Below, one piece after another: positions 1 through 8,493 of a stretch of 64,000 nt of DNA. Position numbers and translations under genes: made by a program. Numbering within the stretch: position 1 is the first letter of the stretch; every line of letters starts with the position of its first letter. This DNA comes from Chryseobacterium sp. JUb7 (GTDB taxonomy: Bacteria; Bacteroidota; Bacteroidia; Flavobacteriales; Weeksellaceae). The stretch spans positions 62,001 to 126,000 of the forward strand of contig NZ_JANUFF010000012.1 in the NCBI RefSeq assembly GCF_024806495.1. The letters run 5' to 3'. Under the pieces are notes generated by a model. It was given only the letters and a program-made list of their open reading frames with translations, searched no databases and was not told where the DNA came from.

Positions 1-1
1 G

Positions 2-109
2 TGGATTATTAATGGATGGCGTTTTAATCTTTATAAAATCAAACCTAGAGATATTTATGGAGTAACACTTTTAATTTGTCGAGAAGATGATTTTAATGAA
101 AATGACTAA
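2..109 (+). CDS. C-terminal end of an unidentified protein (cut by window edge)
   Basis: An open frame runs from the left edge to a TAA at 107-109 and encodes about 35 residues, ending in CREDDFNEND. It is the only frame open from the edge, and codon use looks ordinary for the window. There is not enough sequence to assign a family. It converges on acnB, with the hairpin at 155-186 between them. Confidence 0.45.
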   Translation, partial: WIINGWRFNLYKIKPRDIYGVTLLICREDDFNEND

Positions 110-154
110 CATGATTAAAGGATAAAATGTTCTTTTTATGATTAGAAATGAAAA

Positions 155-186
155 AAATGGAAGACTTCAAAAGAAATCTTCCATTT
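155..186. terminator. Bidirectional terminator hairpin downstream of acnB
   Basis: A 10-bp perfect stem (AAATGGAAGA / TCTTCCATTT) closes a 12-nt loop. An A-run lies on the left, which reads as a U-run on the minus strand, so it should end acnB transcription. The T-rich right side may also stop the gene arriving from the left edge. Confidence 0.75.
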
Positions 187-223
187 ATATTTAAAAAGTC
201 TTTCGACTTATTGTATAATTCTA

Positions 224-3004
224 CTAGTGACCAACCGTAACCAATTCTTTGATTGAAGGGACAAAAGTTGTAAGGTCAATGCCTTCTACAGCAGTTTTGT
301 ATTCGTCGATATTAGGAATTCTTCCCATGATCGCAGAAAGTACAACAACCGGAGTTGATGCCAATAAAGATTCACCTTTTTTACGCTCAGAATCTTCAAC
401 CACTCTTCCTTGGAAAAGACGGGTAGAAGTAGCCAGAACAGTATCTCCTTTTTCAGCTTTTTCCTGGTTACCCATACAAAGGTTACATCCCGGACGCTCA
501 AGGTACATCATATTTTCATATTGTGTACGAGCTTCGCCTTTCGGAGCATTATCATTGAATTCAAATCCTGAATATTTCTCTAATAATTCCCAGTCGCCTT
601 CAGCTTTTAGTTCATCAATGATATTATAAGTAGGAGCCGCAACTACCAAAGGAGCCTGGAATTCTACTTTACCATTTTTCTTTTCAATGTTTTTCAACAT
701 CTGAGAAACGATTTTTAAATCGCCTTTGTGAACCATACAAGATCCTACGAAACCAAGATCCACTTTTTTCTCACCTCCGTAGTAAGTAAGATCTCTTATC
801 GTGTCGTGAGTATATCTTTTAGAAACATCATCATTGTTTACGTCCGGATCGGCAATCATTGGTTCAACGATTACATCAAGATCTACCACAACTTCAGCGT
901 AATATTTAGCATTAGCATCAGGAGTTAAAGCAGGCTTGTCACCACATTTAATTTCCTCGATTCTCTTGTTTGCTTTGTTTATTAAGCCTTGAAGAACGTG
1001 GTTGTGATTATCCATTCCTTTATCGATCATGATCTGGATTCTGCTCTTAGCAATTTCCAACGATTCGATCAAAGTATCATCTTCAGAAATACAGATAGAA
1101 GCCTTAGCTTTCATTTCTGCAGTCCAGTCTGTGAATGTAAACGCCTGGTCAGCAGGAAGAGTTCCGATGTGAACCTCAATAATTCTACCCTGGAATACGT
1201 TTTCACCGTCAAATTGCTTCAACATCTGAGCCTGAGTTGCATGAACTACATCACGGAAATCCATATGCTCTTTCATGTCTCCTTTGAAAGTTACTTTCAC
1301 AGATTCAGGAATCGGCATTGATGCTTCACCTGTTGCTAAAGCTAAAGCTACTGTTCCAGAGTCTGCTCCGAACGCAACACCTTTAGACATTCTTGTATGA
1401 GAGTCACCTCCGATGATGATTGCCCATTCGTCAATCGTGATATCGTTAAGAACTTTGTGAATAACGTCTGTCATTGCATGATATTCACCTTTCGGGTCAC
1501 GTGCTGTAATAACTCCGAACTCGTTCATGAACTTCATTAATTTAGGGATGTTTGTCTGAGCTTTTTTATCCCAAACTGAAGCAGTATGACATCCTGATTG
1601 GTAAGCTCCGTCAACAATTGGAGAAATTACAGTTGCGGCCATAGATTCTAATTCCTGAGCCGTCATCAAACCTGTTGTATCCTGAGATCCCACAATGTTC
1701 ACTTCAACTCTAACGTCTGAACCTGCATGTAATAATTTTCCTTCTGTAACACCAACGGCATTTCTGTTGAAGATTTTTTCAACTGCAGTAAGTCCTTGTC
1801 CTTCGATTGAAATTTCTTTAGAAGGAGCAAAAACAAGAGGCGTTTCAATTCCTAAAAGTTTTGCTGCAAATGTTTGCAGTTTTTTACCAAATACGATGGC
1901 ATAAGAACCGCCGGCTTTGATGAACTCTAATTTTTGAGGAGTAAATGATTTTGAAATATCTTTCAATTCAACATCTCCGTTATATAATTTCTTTTCTTTA
2001 GTATTAATGGTAAGAACAGTTCCCGTTGCTACAGAATATTTTTCTTCCAACACAATATCACCATTCTCATTACGAACAGGGTTTCCGTTTTCGTCTACTT
2101 TTTTCACCCAGTTCTGAAGGTCGATTCCGATACCTCCTGTTACATCAACTGTAGTCAGGAAAATCGGAGAAATACCATTTGTTCCTCCAACAATCGGAGC
2201 GATGTTTACAAATGGAATATACGGGCTTGCTTGTTTACCAGTCCAAAGAGCCACGTTGTTTACTCCCGACATACGAGATGAACCAACACCCATTGTTCCT
2301 TTTTCTGCAATAAGCATTACACTTGCATCAGGATGCTGAGCCTGTAAAGCTTTGATTTCTTCCTGTGCCTGAGGAGTAATCATACATTTACCGTGCAGTT
2401 CACGGTCTGATCTTGAGTGCGCCTGGTTACCCGGAGAAAGTAAATCCGTAGAAATGTCACCTTCACCTGCGATAAATGTTACTACTTTAATTTCTTCAGC
2501 AACTTCAGGCAGTTTTGTGAAAAATTCAGCTTTTGCATAGCTTTCAAGGATTTCTTTTGCAATTGCGTTACCACTGTTGAATGCATTCTTCAAACGGTCT
2601 GTATCAGCCTCATAAAGGAAAACCTGAGTTTTAAGAACTTCAGCGGCCTGTTCTGCAATTACGGTATCGTTCCCTAAAGCAAGATCAAGCAATACCTCGA
2701 TCGATTTACCTCCTTTCATGTGAGATAATAATTCGAAAGCAAAAGCAGGTGTTATTTCTTCTACTACAGATTCTCCAAGAATGATTTCTTTCAAAAACTT
2801 AGCTTTTACCCCTGCAGCACTTGTCGTTCCCGGTAAAGTGTTATAAATAAAAAATTTAAGAGAGTCAGCCCTGTATTCATTAGCTGTATCTTTAATCTGT
2901 GCAATGATTTCACTTAATAATTCTGCACCATCAATCGGCTTTGGATGAAGCCCTTGGTTTTTTCTTTCTTCAATTTCTTGGATGTAATCCTGATAAATAT
3001 TCAT
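224..3004 (-). CDS. acnB: Bifunctional aconitate hydratase 2 / 2-methylisocitrate dehydratase
   Basis: AcnB interconverts citrate and isocitrate in the TCA cycle and can act on 2-methylisocitrate. The 926-residue length and domain order are those of the AcnB family: an N-terminal HEAT-like helical domain, then the swivel domain, then the three-part catalytic core. Likely [4Fe-4S] ligands are Cys756 (GSCMVHKG) and Cys840/Cys843 (PGCNLCMGNQ). The motif GGDSHTRMSKGVAFGADSG is the family's substrate-binding segment. It is a single cytoplasmic gene transcribed leftward and ended by the hairpin at 155-186. Family knowledge says aconitase B can also bind mRNA when it loses its cluster; nothing here tests that. 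Confidence 0.97.
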   Translation of the reverse strand: MNIYQDYIQEIEERKNQGLHPKPIDGAELLSEIIAQIKDTANEYRADSLKFFIYNTLPGTTSAAGVKAKFLKEIILGESVVEEITPAFAFELLSHMKGGKSIEVLLDLALGNDTVIAEQAAEVLKTQVFLYEADTDRLKNAFNSGNAIAKEILESYAKAEFFTKLPEVAEEIKVVTFIAGEGDISTDLLSPGNQAHSRSDRELHGKCMITPQAQEEIKALQAQHPDASVMLIAEKGTMGVGSSRMSGVNNVALWTGKQASPYIPFVNIAPIVGGTNGISPIFLTTVDVTGGIGIDLQNWVKKVDENGNPVRNENGDIVLEEKYSVATGTVLTINTKEKKLYNGDVELKDISKSFTPQKLEFIKAGGSYAIVFGKKLQTFAAKLLGIETPLVFAPSKEISIEGQGLTAVEKIFNRNAVGVTEGKLLHAGSDVRVEVNIVGSQDTTGLMTAQELESMAATVISPIVDGAYQSGCHTASVWDKKAQTNIPKLMKFMNEFGVITARDPKGEYHAMTDVIHKVLNDITIDEWAIIIGGDSHTRMSKGVAFGADSGTVALALATGEASMPIPESVKVTFKGDMKEHMDFRDVVHATQAQMLKQFDGENVFQGRIIEVHIGTLPADQAFTFTDWTAEMKAKASICISEDDTLIESLEIAKSRIQIMIDKGMDNHNHVLQGLINKANKRIEEIKCGDKPALTPDANAKYYAEVVVDLDVIVEPMIADPDVNNDDVSKRYTHDTIRDLTYYGGEKKVDLGFVGSCMVHKGDLKIVSQMLKNIEKKNGKVEFQAPLVVAAPTYNIIDELKAEGDWELLEKYSGFEFNDNAPKGEARTQYENMMYLERPGCNLCMGNQEKAEKGDTVLATSTRLFQGRVVEDSERKKGESLLASTPVVVLSAIMGRIPNIDEYKTAVEGIDLTTFVPSIKELVTVGH

Positions 3005-3450
3005 AATAATAGAAGTCTTTTCAATTTAAAGGGTAGATTGTTTTTTAAACAGTTGTTGATATACTGCCTTTTTCTTAATAGTGTTTAAATTACAATAAAA
3101 TTGTTTAAATCTGTCGCAAAAAGGGCTGTAGTAATAACAACATTATCTACATCATTCTGAAATATAAGATCAATGTTCCGTCTTAGAGGATAAGTATATG
3201 ATTCTCTGGAAGTGTGGGTAGCGTACCTGTGATTTTTTTGTTACAAAAACTCTCTTTGGGTAAGTTTTTTACACTTTTTTTGATCCCATTATGATCAAAA
3301 ATCAGATCTCCAAAACGTTTTTACATTATCAAACACTTAAAATGTTCCCAAATTTACGGATTTTTAATATTTTTTGCAGTCGAAATTATTTAGATTCTTT
3401 ATAAATATGAATTTTATAATTTCTATTTTTGGTCGTATTTTTGCAAGCAA
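3005..3450. other. Intergenic region between divergent acnB and WG-repeat gene
   Basis: This 446-bp AT-rich spacer should hold the acnB promoter on the minus strand and the promoter for the next gene on the plus strand. Two TATTTTTG boxes (3424-3431 and 3436-3443) match the -7 consensus TAnnTTTG, but neither has a clear TTG at -33. I see no open frame, RNA gene or convincing hairpin. Confidence 0.5.
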
Positions 3451-4224
3451 ATGATGATTATGAAAAATTTACTTAATTTTTTCTGCGTATTTATTTCGAT
3501 TTTCGTTTTTTCTCAGGCTAAATCTGTGAAAAAAAATCCCGTCAGAAATGCTTCGAAAAGCCCTGTTAAAAAAGGGACTCAGATAAAACACAATCCTGAT
3601 CTTGTTGTATTAAATGAAGATGTTCCTGTTTTAATTCCACAAAAGAAAAATGGAAGTTTTGGATACGTCAATCAAAAAGGAAAATTTATTATCCAGCCGG
3701 ATTATCATATTGCTGTTTTTTTTGCTGAAGATTGCAATCTTTTAAACTCTGTAAACGAAAAAGTTCAAAAATTTGGAACTAAGGAGTATGCTACAGTTGA
3801 AAAAGATAAAATTTCCTACAGAATCGATCAGTCCGGAAAAAGAGTATATCAATATAAAGATGCAGATCTTGCAAAATGCAAAAGTGAATTTAAGCAGCAG
3901 CTATTTCATGCGTATGTTCTCAATGGATTCTATGGAATCATTGAAGATACCAAGTTCAAAAATGCAGCAGATTACAGAGACTATCAGATTTATCCTCAAT
4001 ATCAGTATTTGCATATCCTTGAAGGAGATGATTTAAAAGATCCCATGATTATTGCTTTGCATAATGATAAATTCGGAATCATTGATGTTAATAATAAAAT
4101 AATTGTGCCTTTTGAATATGAAGATATCAAGCGTAATTTCAGTTGGAAACTGGGGAAAATGTTTGAAGTTTCGAAAGACGGAACAAACTATTATTATATT
4201 GATTCCCGAAACAAAGCATACTAA
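3451..4224 (+). CDS. Secreted WG-repeat protein
   Basis: A 257-residue protein with an N-terminal signal peptide (hydrophobic stretch ending in VFSQA, residues about 5-23). The segment GSFGYVNQKGKFIIQPDYH near residue 70 and the segment with FGIIDVNNKIIVPFEYEDI near residue 210 are WG (beta-propeller-like) repeats. Such repeats are known in secreted bacterial proteins, usually without known function. The start could be either of the two tandem ATGs or the one at 3460. It is transcribed alone toward the TPP riboswitch. I cannot name a function. Confidence 0.75.
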   Translation: MMIMKNLLNFFCVFISIFVFSQAKSVKKNPVRNASKSPVKKGTQIKHNPDLVVLNEDVPVLIPQKKNGSFGYVNQKGKFIIQPDYHIAVFFAEDCNLLNSVNEKVQKFGTKEYATVEKDKISYRIDQSGKRVYQYKDADLAKCKSEFKQQLFHAYVLNGFYGIIEDTKFKNAADYRDYQIYPQYQYLHILEGDDLKDPMIIALHNDKFGIIDVNNKIIVPFEYEDIKRNFSWKLGKMFEVSKDGTNYYYIDSRNKAY

Positions 4225-4451
4225 ATCTGTAGAAAATACAGATTTAAAAATCGAAGCATAATTCTGCATATTTTTCAGAAATTAAAATAAATCCTAAGTA
4301 AAAGATTCTACTGCTGCGCGCTCAGCAGGACAGTGTTGTAATCGGACTTAACGAATAGTATCATTGATGTATATTCATCTTGTTTTCAAATCATCAGGAA
4401 CTATAAAAACAACTTTCCTGCATCTCGTAATTTTTTTGTAATTTCGCGGCT

Positions 4452-4526
4452 GAAATAAAGGGGTGCTGTAACAAGCTGAGATTATACCCAATGAACCTGG
4501 AACAGATAATGCTGTTTAGGGAATTT
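4452..4526 (+). ncRNA. TPP (THI-box) riboswitch controlling the TonB-dependent receptor
   Basis: The conserved THI-box parts appear in order: GGGGTGC (4460-4466), CTGAGA (4476-4481), TACCC (4485-4489), GAACCTG (4493-4499), CAGATAATGCTG (4503-4514) and AGGGAA (4518-4523). GGGGT pairs with TACCC (P2), and CAG pairs with CTG around the ATAATG loop. The outer stem can form from AAAT (4453-4456) and ATTT. It sits about 120 bp before the receptor start, after a spacer that carries a dispersed repeat. This family binds thiamine pyrophosphate and represses thiamine synthesis or uptake genes. Confidence 0.93.
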
Positions 4527-4529
4527 AAA

Positions 4530-4602
4530 ATGTACCGATGGAACAGTATAACAATGTACTAAGTTATTGTTAGATTGTTAAATTAATAAATTGCTACATT
4601 GA
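4530..4602. repeat. Dispersed TGTAACA-type inverted-repeat element, copy 1 (leader of TonB receptor)
   Basis: AT-rich element rich in the words ACAATGTA, ATTGTTA and TACATTG. TAACAAT (4549-4555) can pair with ATTGTTA (4566-4572 or 4574-4580), and CAATGTA (4552-4558) with TACATTG (4595-4601). It resembles four other copies at 40894-40958, 42485-42555, 53951-54008 and 54294-54378. This is the most degenerate copy. Here it separates a riboswitch from its gene. Confidence 0.55.
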
Positions 4603-4645
4603 TTTAATCCGCCCCTTTTATTCATTAAATTTTAAAATTTATAGA

Positions 4646-6748
4646 ATGAAAGGATTTATTTTTTTAGGGCTTACCGTAGGCTCTTTTGCTTTTATACAGG
4701 CACAAAACACTGATTCCTTAAAAATAAAGGAAATTGAAGCTGTCAGCTTTACAAAAAGACTTCCTGTCGCCAAAGAAATCATTAATGTTCAAAAGGATCT
4801 TGATGGTCGGAATCTCGGCCAGGATTTACCGATTCTCCTAAAAAACCAAACATCGGTTATTTCGACTTCCGATGCAGGAAATGGAGTGGGATACACTGGC
4901 TTCAGAATTCGTGGAGTGTCAGGAAGAGGAATTAATGTAATGATGAATGGGGTGCCTTATAATGATTCTGAAAGCCAGGGAACATTTTTTGTCAATGTAC
5001 CGGATCTTACGAGTTCTGCTTCTCAGATTGTTATTCAAAGAGGGGTTGGAACTTCCAATAACGGAGTTTCTGCGTTCGGAGCGAGTATTAATGTTATTTC
5101 TAAAGAGCCTGAAGAAAAGTTTTATGCTAAAACAGATGATAGTTATGGCTCATTCAATACATACAAATATTCTGCTGAGGTAGGTTCAGGAAAGTTCTGG
5201 GGAAACAGACTTTCTGTGATGGGAAGGTATACACATATTAATTCTGACGGGTATATCGACAGGGCTTCATCAAAGCTGAATTCTTATAACTTTACAGCTC
5301 TTTTTGAAGAAGGCAACACAAAAATCCGCCTGATGGCTTTTGGTGGTAAAGAAAAAACGTATCAGGCCTGGAACGGAATTGACAGAAATACATGGGACAC
5401 TGATCCTAAATTCAATTATTCAGGAGCGATCTATGATGAAGATGGTAATATCTCAGGGTTCTATAATAATGAAACGGATAATTACAGACAAAATCATTAT
5501 CAGTTGCTTTGGGAGCAGAAATTCAATGATCGCTGGAATTTAGAAACAACATTACATTATACAAAAGGAAAAGGATATTATGAGAACTATAAGCAGGGAG
5601 ATCCTTTCGCAAGATATAATCTGCCGGATGTTAATAGTGAACAGTATTCAGATTTTATCAGGAAAAAATGGTTAAATAATGATTTTTATGGAATCGTATC
5701 AACTTTATATGGGAAGTTTGAAAATCTTGATTTAAATTTTGGAGCGGTTGCCAATCAATATTATGGAAGGCATTTCGGAAATGTGACCGGTGTTTTTCTG
5801 CCTCAGATTGATGAACACGAGTATTACAGAAACCGTTCTGTGAAAAATGAAGTTGCCGGGTTTGCAAAAGCTTTAATAAAAGTGAATGACTTCGAATTTT
5901 TCGGAGATCTACAGTTGAGACATATCGATTATGATACGAAGATTTTGCAGGAAGGTGACGGAGAAGGTGGAAATCTAAAGAAAAACTGGCTGTTTTTCAA
6001 TCCCAAAGCCGGGGTAAACTATAGAATTGGAAACGGAAAAATTTTCTTATCCTATGCGCATGCACAGCGAGAGCCCAACCGTGACGATTTAATGGCGGAC
6101 AACAATGTGAAAGCAGAAAGACTTCACGATTTCGAAGCCGGAATTGAAAAACAGTTCGGAATCGTTTCCTTCACAGCCAACTTATATTATATGTATTATG
6201 TTAATCAACTGGTGTTGAATGGTGAGCTGAATAATGTGGGTGCATTTATCAGAACAAATTCAGGTGAAAGTTACAGAAGGGGAGTTGAAATCGGGGCATT
6301 GGCAAAACTGTCTAAGCAGTGGGAGCTTTCCGGAAATGTAAGTGTAAGCCAAAACAGAAATTTAGATTTTAAAATTGAAAATGCAACGTTGGTTAAAGAT
6401 TTAGGGAATACCCAGATCTCTTTTTCACCGGATGTGATTGCTAATTTGGGACTGAAATTTAATCCTAACAAAAATTTTCAGTTTGCTTTGATGAATCAAT
6501 ATGTCGGAAAACAATATCTCGATAATACAGAAGATAAAAACTTACAGTTAAAGGATTATTTCCTGACTGATTTTAATGCCCAGTATCAGTTTAAAATTAA
6601 AAACAATGATATTGCTTTGAAATTATTGGTTAATAACCTTTTTAATAAAAAATATGTGAATAATGGAGCGGTTTATGATGGTGATCCATACTATTTTTCT
6701 CAGGCCGGAACCAATTTTATGTTTGGGATCAGCTGGAAAATTCAATAA
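4646..6748 (+). CDS. TonB-dependent outer-membrane receptor, probably for thiamine or a precursor
   Basis: A 700-residue protein with a signal peptide (ending FIQAQ, residues 1-20), a plug domain (about 30-155, with RIRGVSGRGINVMMNGVPY and VIQRGVGTSNNGVSAFG) and a 22-strand-type barrel to the C-terminus. These features place it among TonB-dependent receptors, which use energy from the TonB complex to import scarce nutrients. Substrate is inferred from the TPP riboswitch directly upstream: thiamine-regulated receptors of this kind were predicted in Bacteroidetes by comparative genomics. No SusD partner or thiamine kinase lies next to it. The gene is monocistronic and ends at the hairpin at 6806-6823. 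Confidence 0.92.
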   Translation: MKGFIFLGLTVGSFAFIQAQNTDSLKIKEIEAVSFTKRLPVAKEIINVQKDLDGRNLGQDLPILLKNQTSVISTSDAGNGVGYTGFRIRGVSGRGINVMMNGVPYNDSESQGTFFVNVPDLTSSASQIVIQRGVGTSNNGVSAFGASINVISKEPEEKFYAKTDDSYGSFNTYKYSAEVGSGKFWGNRLSVMGRYTHINSDGYIDRASSKLNSYNFTALFEEGNTKIRLMAFGGKEKTYQAWNGIDRNTWDTDPKFNYSGAIYDEDGNISGFYNNETDNYRQNHYQLLWEQKFNDRWNLETTLHYTKGKGYYENYKQGDPFARYNLPDVNSEQYSDFIRKKWLNNDFYGIVSTLYGKFENLDLNFGAVANQYYGRHFGNVTGVFLPQIDEHEYYRNRSVKNEVAGFAKALIKVNDFEFFGDLQLRHIDYDTKILQEGDGEGGNLKKNWLFFNPKAGVNYRIGNGKIFLSYAHAQREPNRDDLMADNNVKAERLHDFEAGIEKQFGIVSFTANLYYMYYVNQLVLNGELNNVGAFIRTNSGESYRRGVEIGALAKLSKQWELSGNVSVSQNRNLDFKIENATLVKDLGNTQISFSPDVIANLGLKFNPNKNFQFALMNQYVGKQYLDNTEDKNLQLKDYFLTDFNAQYQFKIKNNDIALKLLVNNLFNKKYVNNGAVYDGDPYYFSQAGTNFMFGISWKIQ

Positions 6749-6803
6749 CATTCATTATGAATATTTTACACGCATATAAAGTAAAATGTTAGATTAAATT
6801 TTT

Positions 6804-6826
6804 AAGGACTGCTTCGGCAGTCTTTT
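6804..6826 (+). terminator. Rho-independent terminator of the TonB receptor
   Basis: GGACTGC (6806-6812) and GCAGTCT (6817-6823) form a 7-bp stem with one G-T pair around a TTCG tetraloop. It is followed by TTTTG. The spacing, 56 bp after the stop codon, fits termination of the receptor transcript. Confidence 0.85.
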
Positions 6827-7058
6827 GTTTTTAAGTATTGTTTGAAAAAAGGGTTAAAAATTGTGAATTGTTTAAAAATAATAAAATGAATTGAATTTGA
6901 CATTTTCTAATGGAGAAAGTGAGTTTTGATGTTAAATATTAAAAAAATAAAAGAAATATCATAATAAACCTACAGAATCTGAAAAAATGCAATTTTAATT
7001 AACATATATTTACGTTTTTTTGGAAAAATAAATGATGGAAAAAGTCATCAAAAAGTTA

Positions 7059-7066
7059 TAAATTTG
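7059..7066 (+). promoter_or_regulatory. Possible -7 promoter box (TAAATTTG) just before the HU-domain gene
   Basis: TAAATTTG matches the Bacteroidetes TAnnTTTG box. Only 7 bp separate it from the ATG at 7074, so transcription would begin at or next to the start codon. There is no TTG at the expected -33 position, so this is tentative. Confidence 0.3.
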
Positions 7067-7073
7067 CCACCAA

Positions 7074-7799
7074 ATGAATATTTCAGCTTACATTTTAGAT
7101 TATCTGAAACAATTTGGAACAGTTACGGTTCCGAATTTTGGCGTGTTTTATCTTGAGAACTCCAAAGCAGTTATTAATTCTGAGAACGGAAGTATCCTTC
7201 CGCCTTCAAGTCAGATTGCTTTTAATTCTGACTACGAAGTGCAGTCGGATGATCTGGCAGGATTTATTGCCGGTCAGAAACAGATATCATTTGAAGCATC
7301 AAAAACAGATTTGCAGATTCAGACAGATTTCTGGAAAAAAAAGCTTCAGGCCGATCAGACTTTGGAGATTCAGAACCTGGGAACGATCTTTATTGAAGAC
7401 GGGCATACCCATTTCAAAGGAAACAGGTTGCAGTCTGATCATCCGGATTTTTATGGCTTGGAAGAAATCAGAATTTCAGATATTAATAGCACAGGTAAAC
7501 CTGAGCAGATTGTTAATTCTGAGGATGACTATAAATTCAAGAAGTCTATATTATGGATTTTTCTGATCGTTTTGCCTGTTTTAGGATTGCTGTTCTTAGC
7601 GTATACCCAACAGGAACTTCTCTTCGGAAAAAAATCTTTTGATAATGTATCGGTAAAAACCAAAACACACCGGATTGTGAAAGATACGATCAAGCTTAAT
7701 GTACATACGCCGCCTGTTCAGGATTCTATAAAGAAAGATTCATTAGTAAAACCGGCCGAAACCAATGTGAAAAATCAGCCTATTCAAAAACAACACTAA
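7074..7799 (+). CDS. HU-CCDC81-type domain membrane protein
   Basis: A 241-residue protein. Residues 1-135 look like the paired HU-like domains of the prokaryotic HU-CCDC81/SPOR proteins: MNISAYILDYLKQFGTVTVP at the N-terminus, then LQADQTLEIQNLGTIFIEDG. A single membrane helix follows at about 158-176 (WIFLIVLPVLGLLFLAYTQ), and then a Lys/Asp-rich periplasmic tail. Many relatives end in a SPOR domain that binds denuded peptidoglycan; that domain is missing or replaced by the tail here. Division or envelope roles have been suggested for the family, but none is shown by this sequence. It lies 6 bp before the thioesterase gene, so the two are likely co-transcribed. Confidence 0.8.
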   Translation: MNISAYILDYLKQFGTVTVPNFGVFYLENSKAVINSENGSILPPSSQIAFNSDYEVQSDDLAGFIAGQKQISFEASKTDLQIQTDFWKKKLQADQTLEIQNLGTIFIEDGHTHFKGNRLQSDHPDFYGLEEIRISDINSTGKPEQIVNSEDDYKFKKSILWIFLIVLPVLGLLFLAYTQQELLFGKKSFDNVSVKTKTHRIVKDTIKLNVHTPPVQDSIKKDSLVKPAETNVKNQPIQKQH

Positions 7800-7805
7800 G
7801 ACTAC

Positions 7806-8348
7806 ATGGCAAAAGTAAAAAAAGCGTCAGAATCTCTGACAATCATGACAAATATTGTACTTCCTAATGAAACAAACTCTTTAAGAAATCTTTTCGGAGG
7901 TGAGCTTTTGGCTAAGATGGACAGATGTGCATCTATTTCTGCTGCGAGACATTGCGAAAGAAGAGTAGTGACAGCTTCGGTAAATCACGTTTCTTTCAAT
8001 CATCCGATTCCTGAAGGGGGTGTTGTGGTTTTGGAATCTAAAGTTTCAAGAGCATTCTCCACTTCAATGGAAGTTTATGTAGATGTCTGGTTAGATGACC
8101 CGATTAATCAGAAGAAAGTACATACCAATGCGGGAATCTATACTTTTGTAGCGGTAGATGAGTTCAATCGCCCGATTCCTATTCCGGAAATGATTCCTGA
8201 AACAGAGGAGGAAAAAGAGCGTTTTGCTGCAGCTTTCAGAAGAAAAGAGCTATCATTGATTCTTTCCGGAAGAATGAAGCCACTGGAATCTGTAGAATTG
8301 AAAAAACTTTTTCAGGAACCTCAGGAGCCAACGAAAGATAAAAAATAA
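7806..8348 (+). CDS. Acyl-CoA thioesterase, YciA-type hotdog fold
   Basis: A 180-residue hotdog protein. The N-terminal motif NETNSLRNLFGGELLAKMD and HERRVVTASVNHVSF-like segment (RHCERRVVTASVNHVSF, residues 48-64) are typical of the YciA/BFIT family. It should hydrolyse acyl-CoA thioesters in the cytoplasm. The C-terminal tail, rich in Glu and Lys, is longer than the domain needs. It follows the HU-domain gene by 6 bp and is ended by the long hairpin at 8368-8422. Confidence 0.9.
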   Translation: MAKVKKASESLTIMTNIVLPNETNSLRNLFGGELLAKMDRCASISAARHCERRVVTASVNHVSFNHPIPEGGVVVLESKVSRAFSTSMEVYVDVWLDDPINQKKVHTNAGIYTFVAVDEFNRPIPIPEMIPETEEEKERFAAAFRRKELSLILSGRMKPLESVELKKLFQEPQEPTKDKK

Positions 8349-8367
8349 AACAAATATTTTGTACAAT

Positions 8368-8422
8368 AAAATGCTTTTAATCTCTGCTGAGGATACCATC
8401 TTTGCAAGATTAAAAGCATTTT
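8368..8422. terminator. Long hairpin terminator after the thioesterase gene
   Basis: Two perfectly complementary 16-nt arms (AAAATGCTTTTAATCT at 8368-8383 and its reverse complement at 8407-8422) flank a 23-nt spacer and are followed by T. The stem is unusually long for a terminator but its position, 20 bp after the stop, fits that role. Confidence 0.75.
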
Positions 8423-8493
8423 TCAGTTAACGAAATCTTCGCGAACTTTGCATTAAGATAAATACTTAATTCTCCAATTTTAAAATAAAAAAA

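Larger units (their letters stand above)
6749..7073. other. Intergenic region after the TonB receptor
   Basis: This 325-bp spacer contains the receptor terminator near its left end and a TAAATTTG -7-like box at 7059-7066 at its right end. The remainder is AT-rich, with no open frame or further structure that I can support. Confidence 0.5.

Noticed and set aside
249..629. Long open frames on the opposite strand of acnB and ileS
   Set aside because: They mirror conserved coding sequence and show no protein family features.
4311..4328. CTGCTG/CAGCAG hairpin between the WG-repeat gene and TPP riboswitch
   Set aside because: Only six pairs and no T-run; not a convincing terminator.
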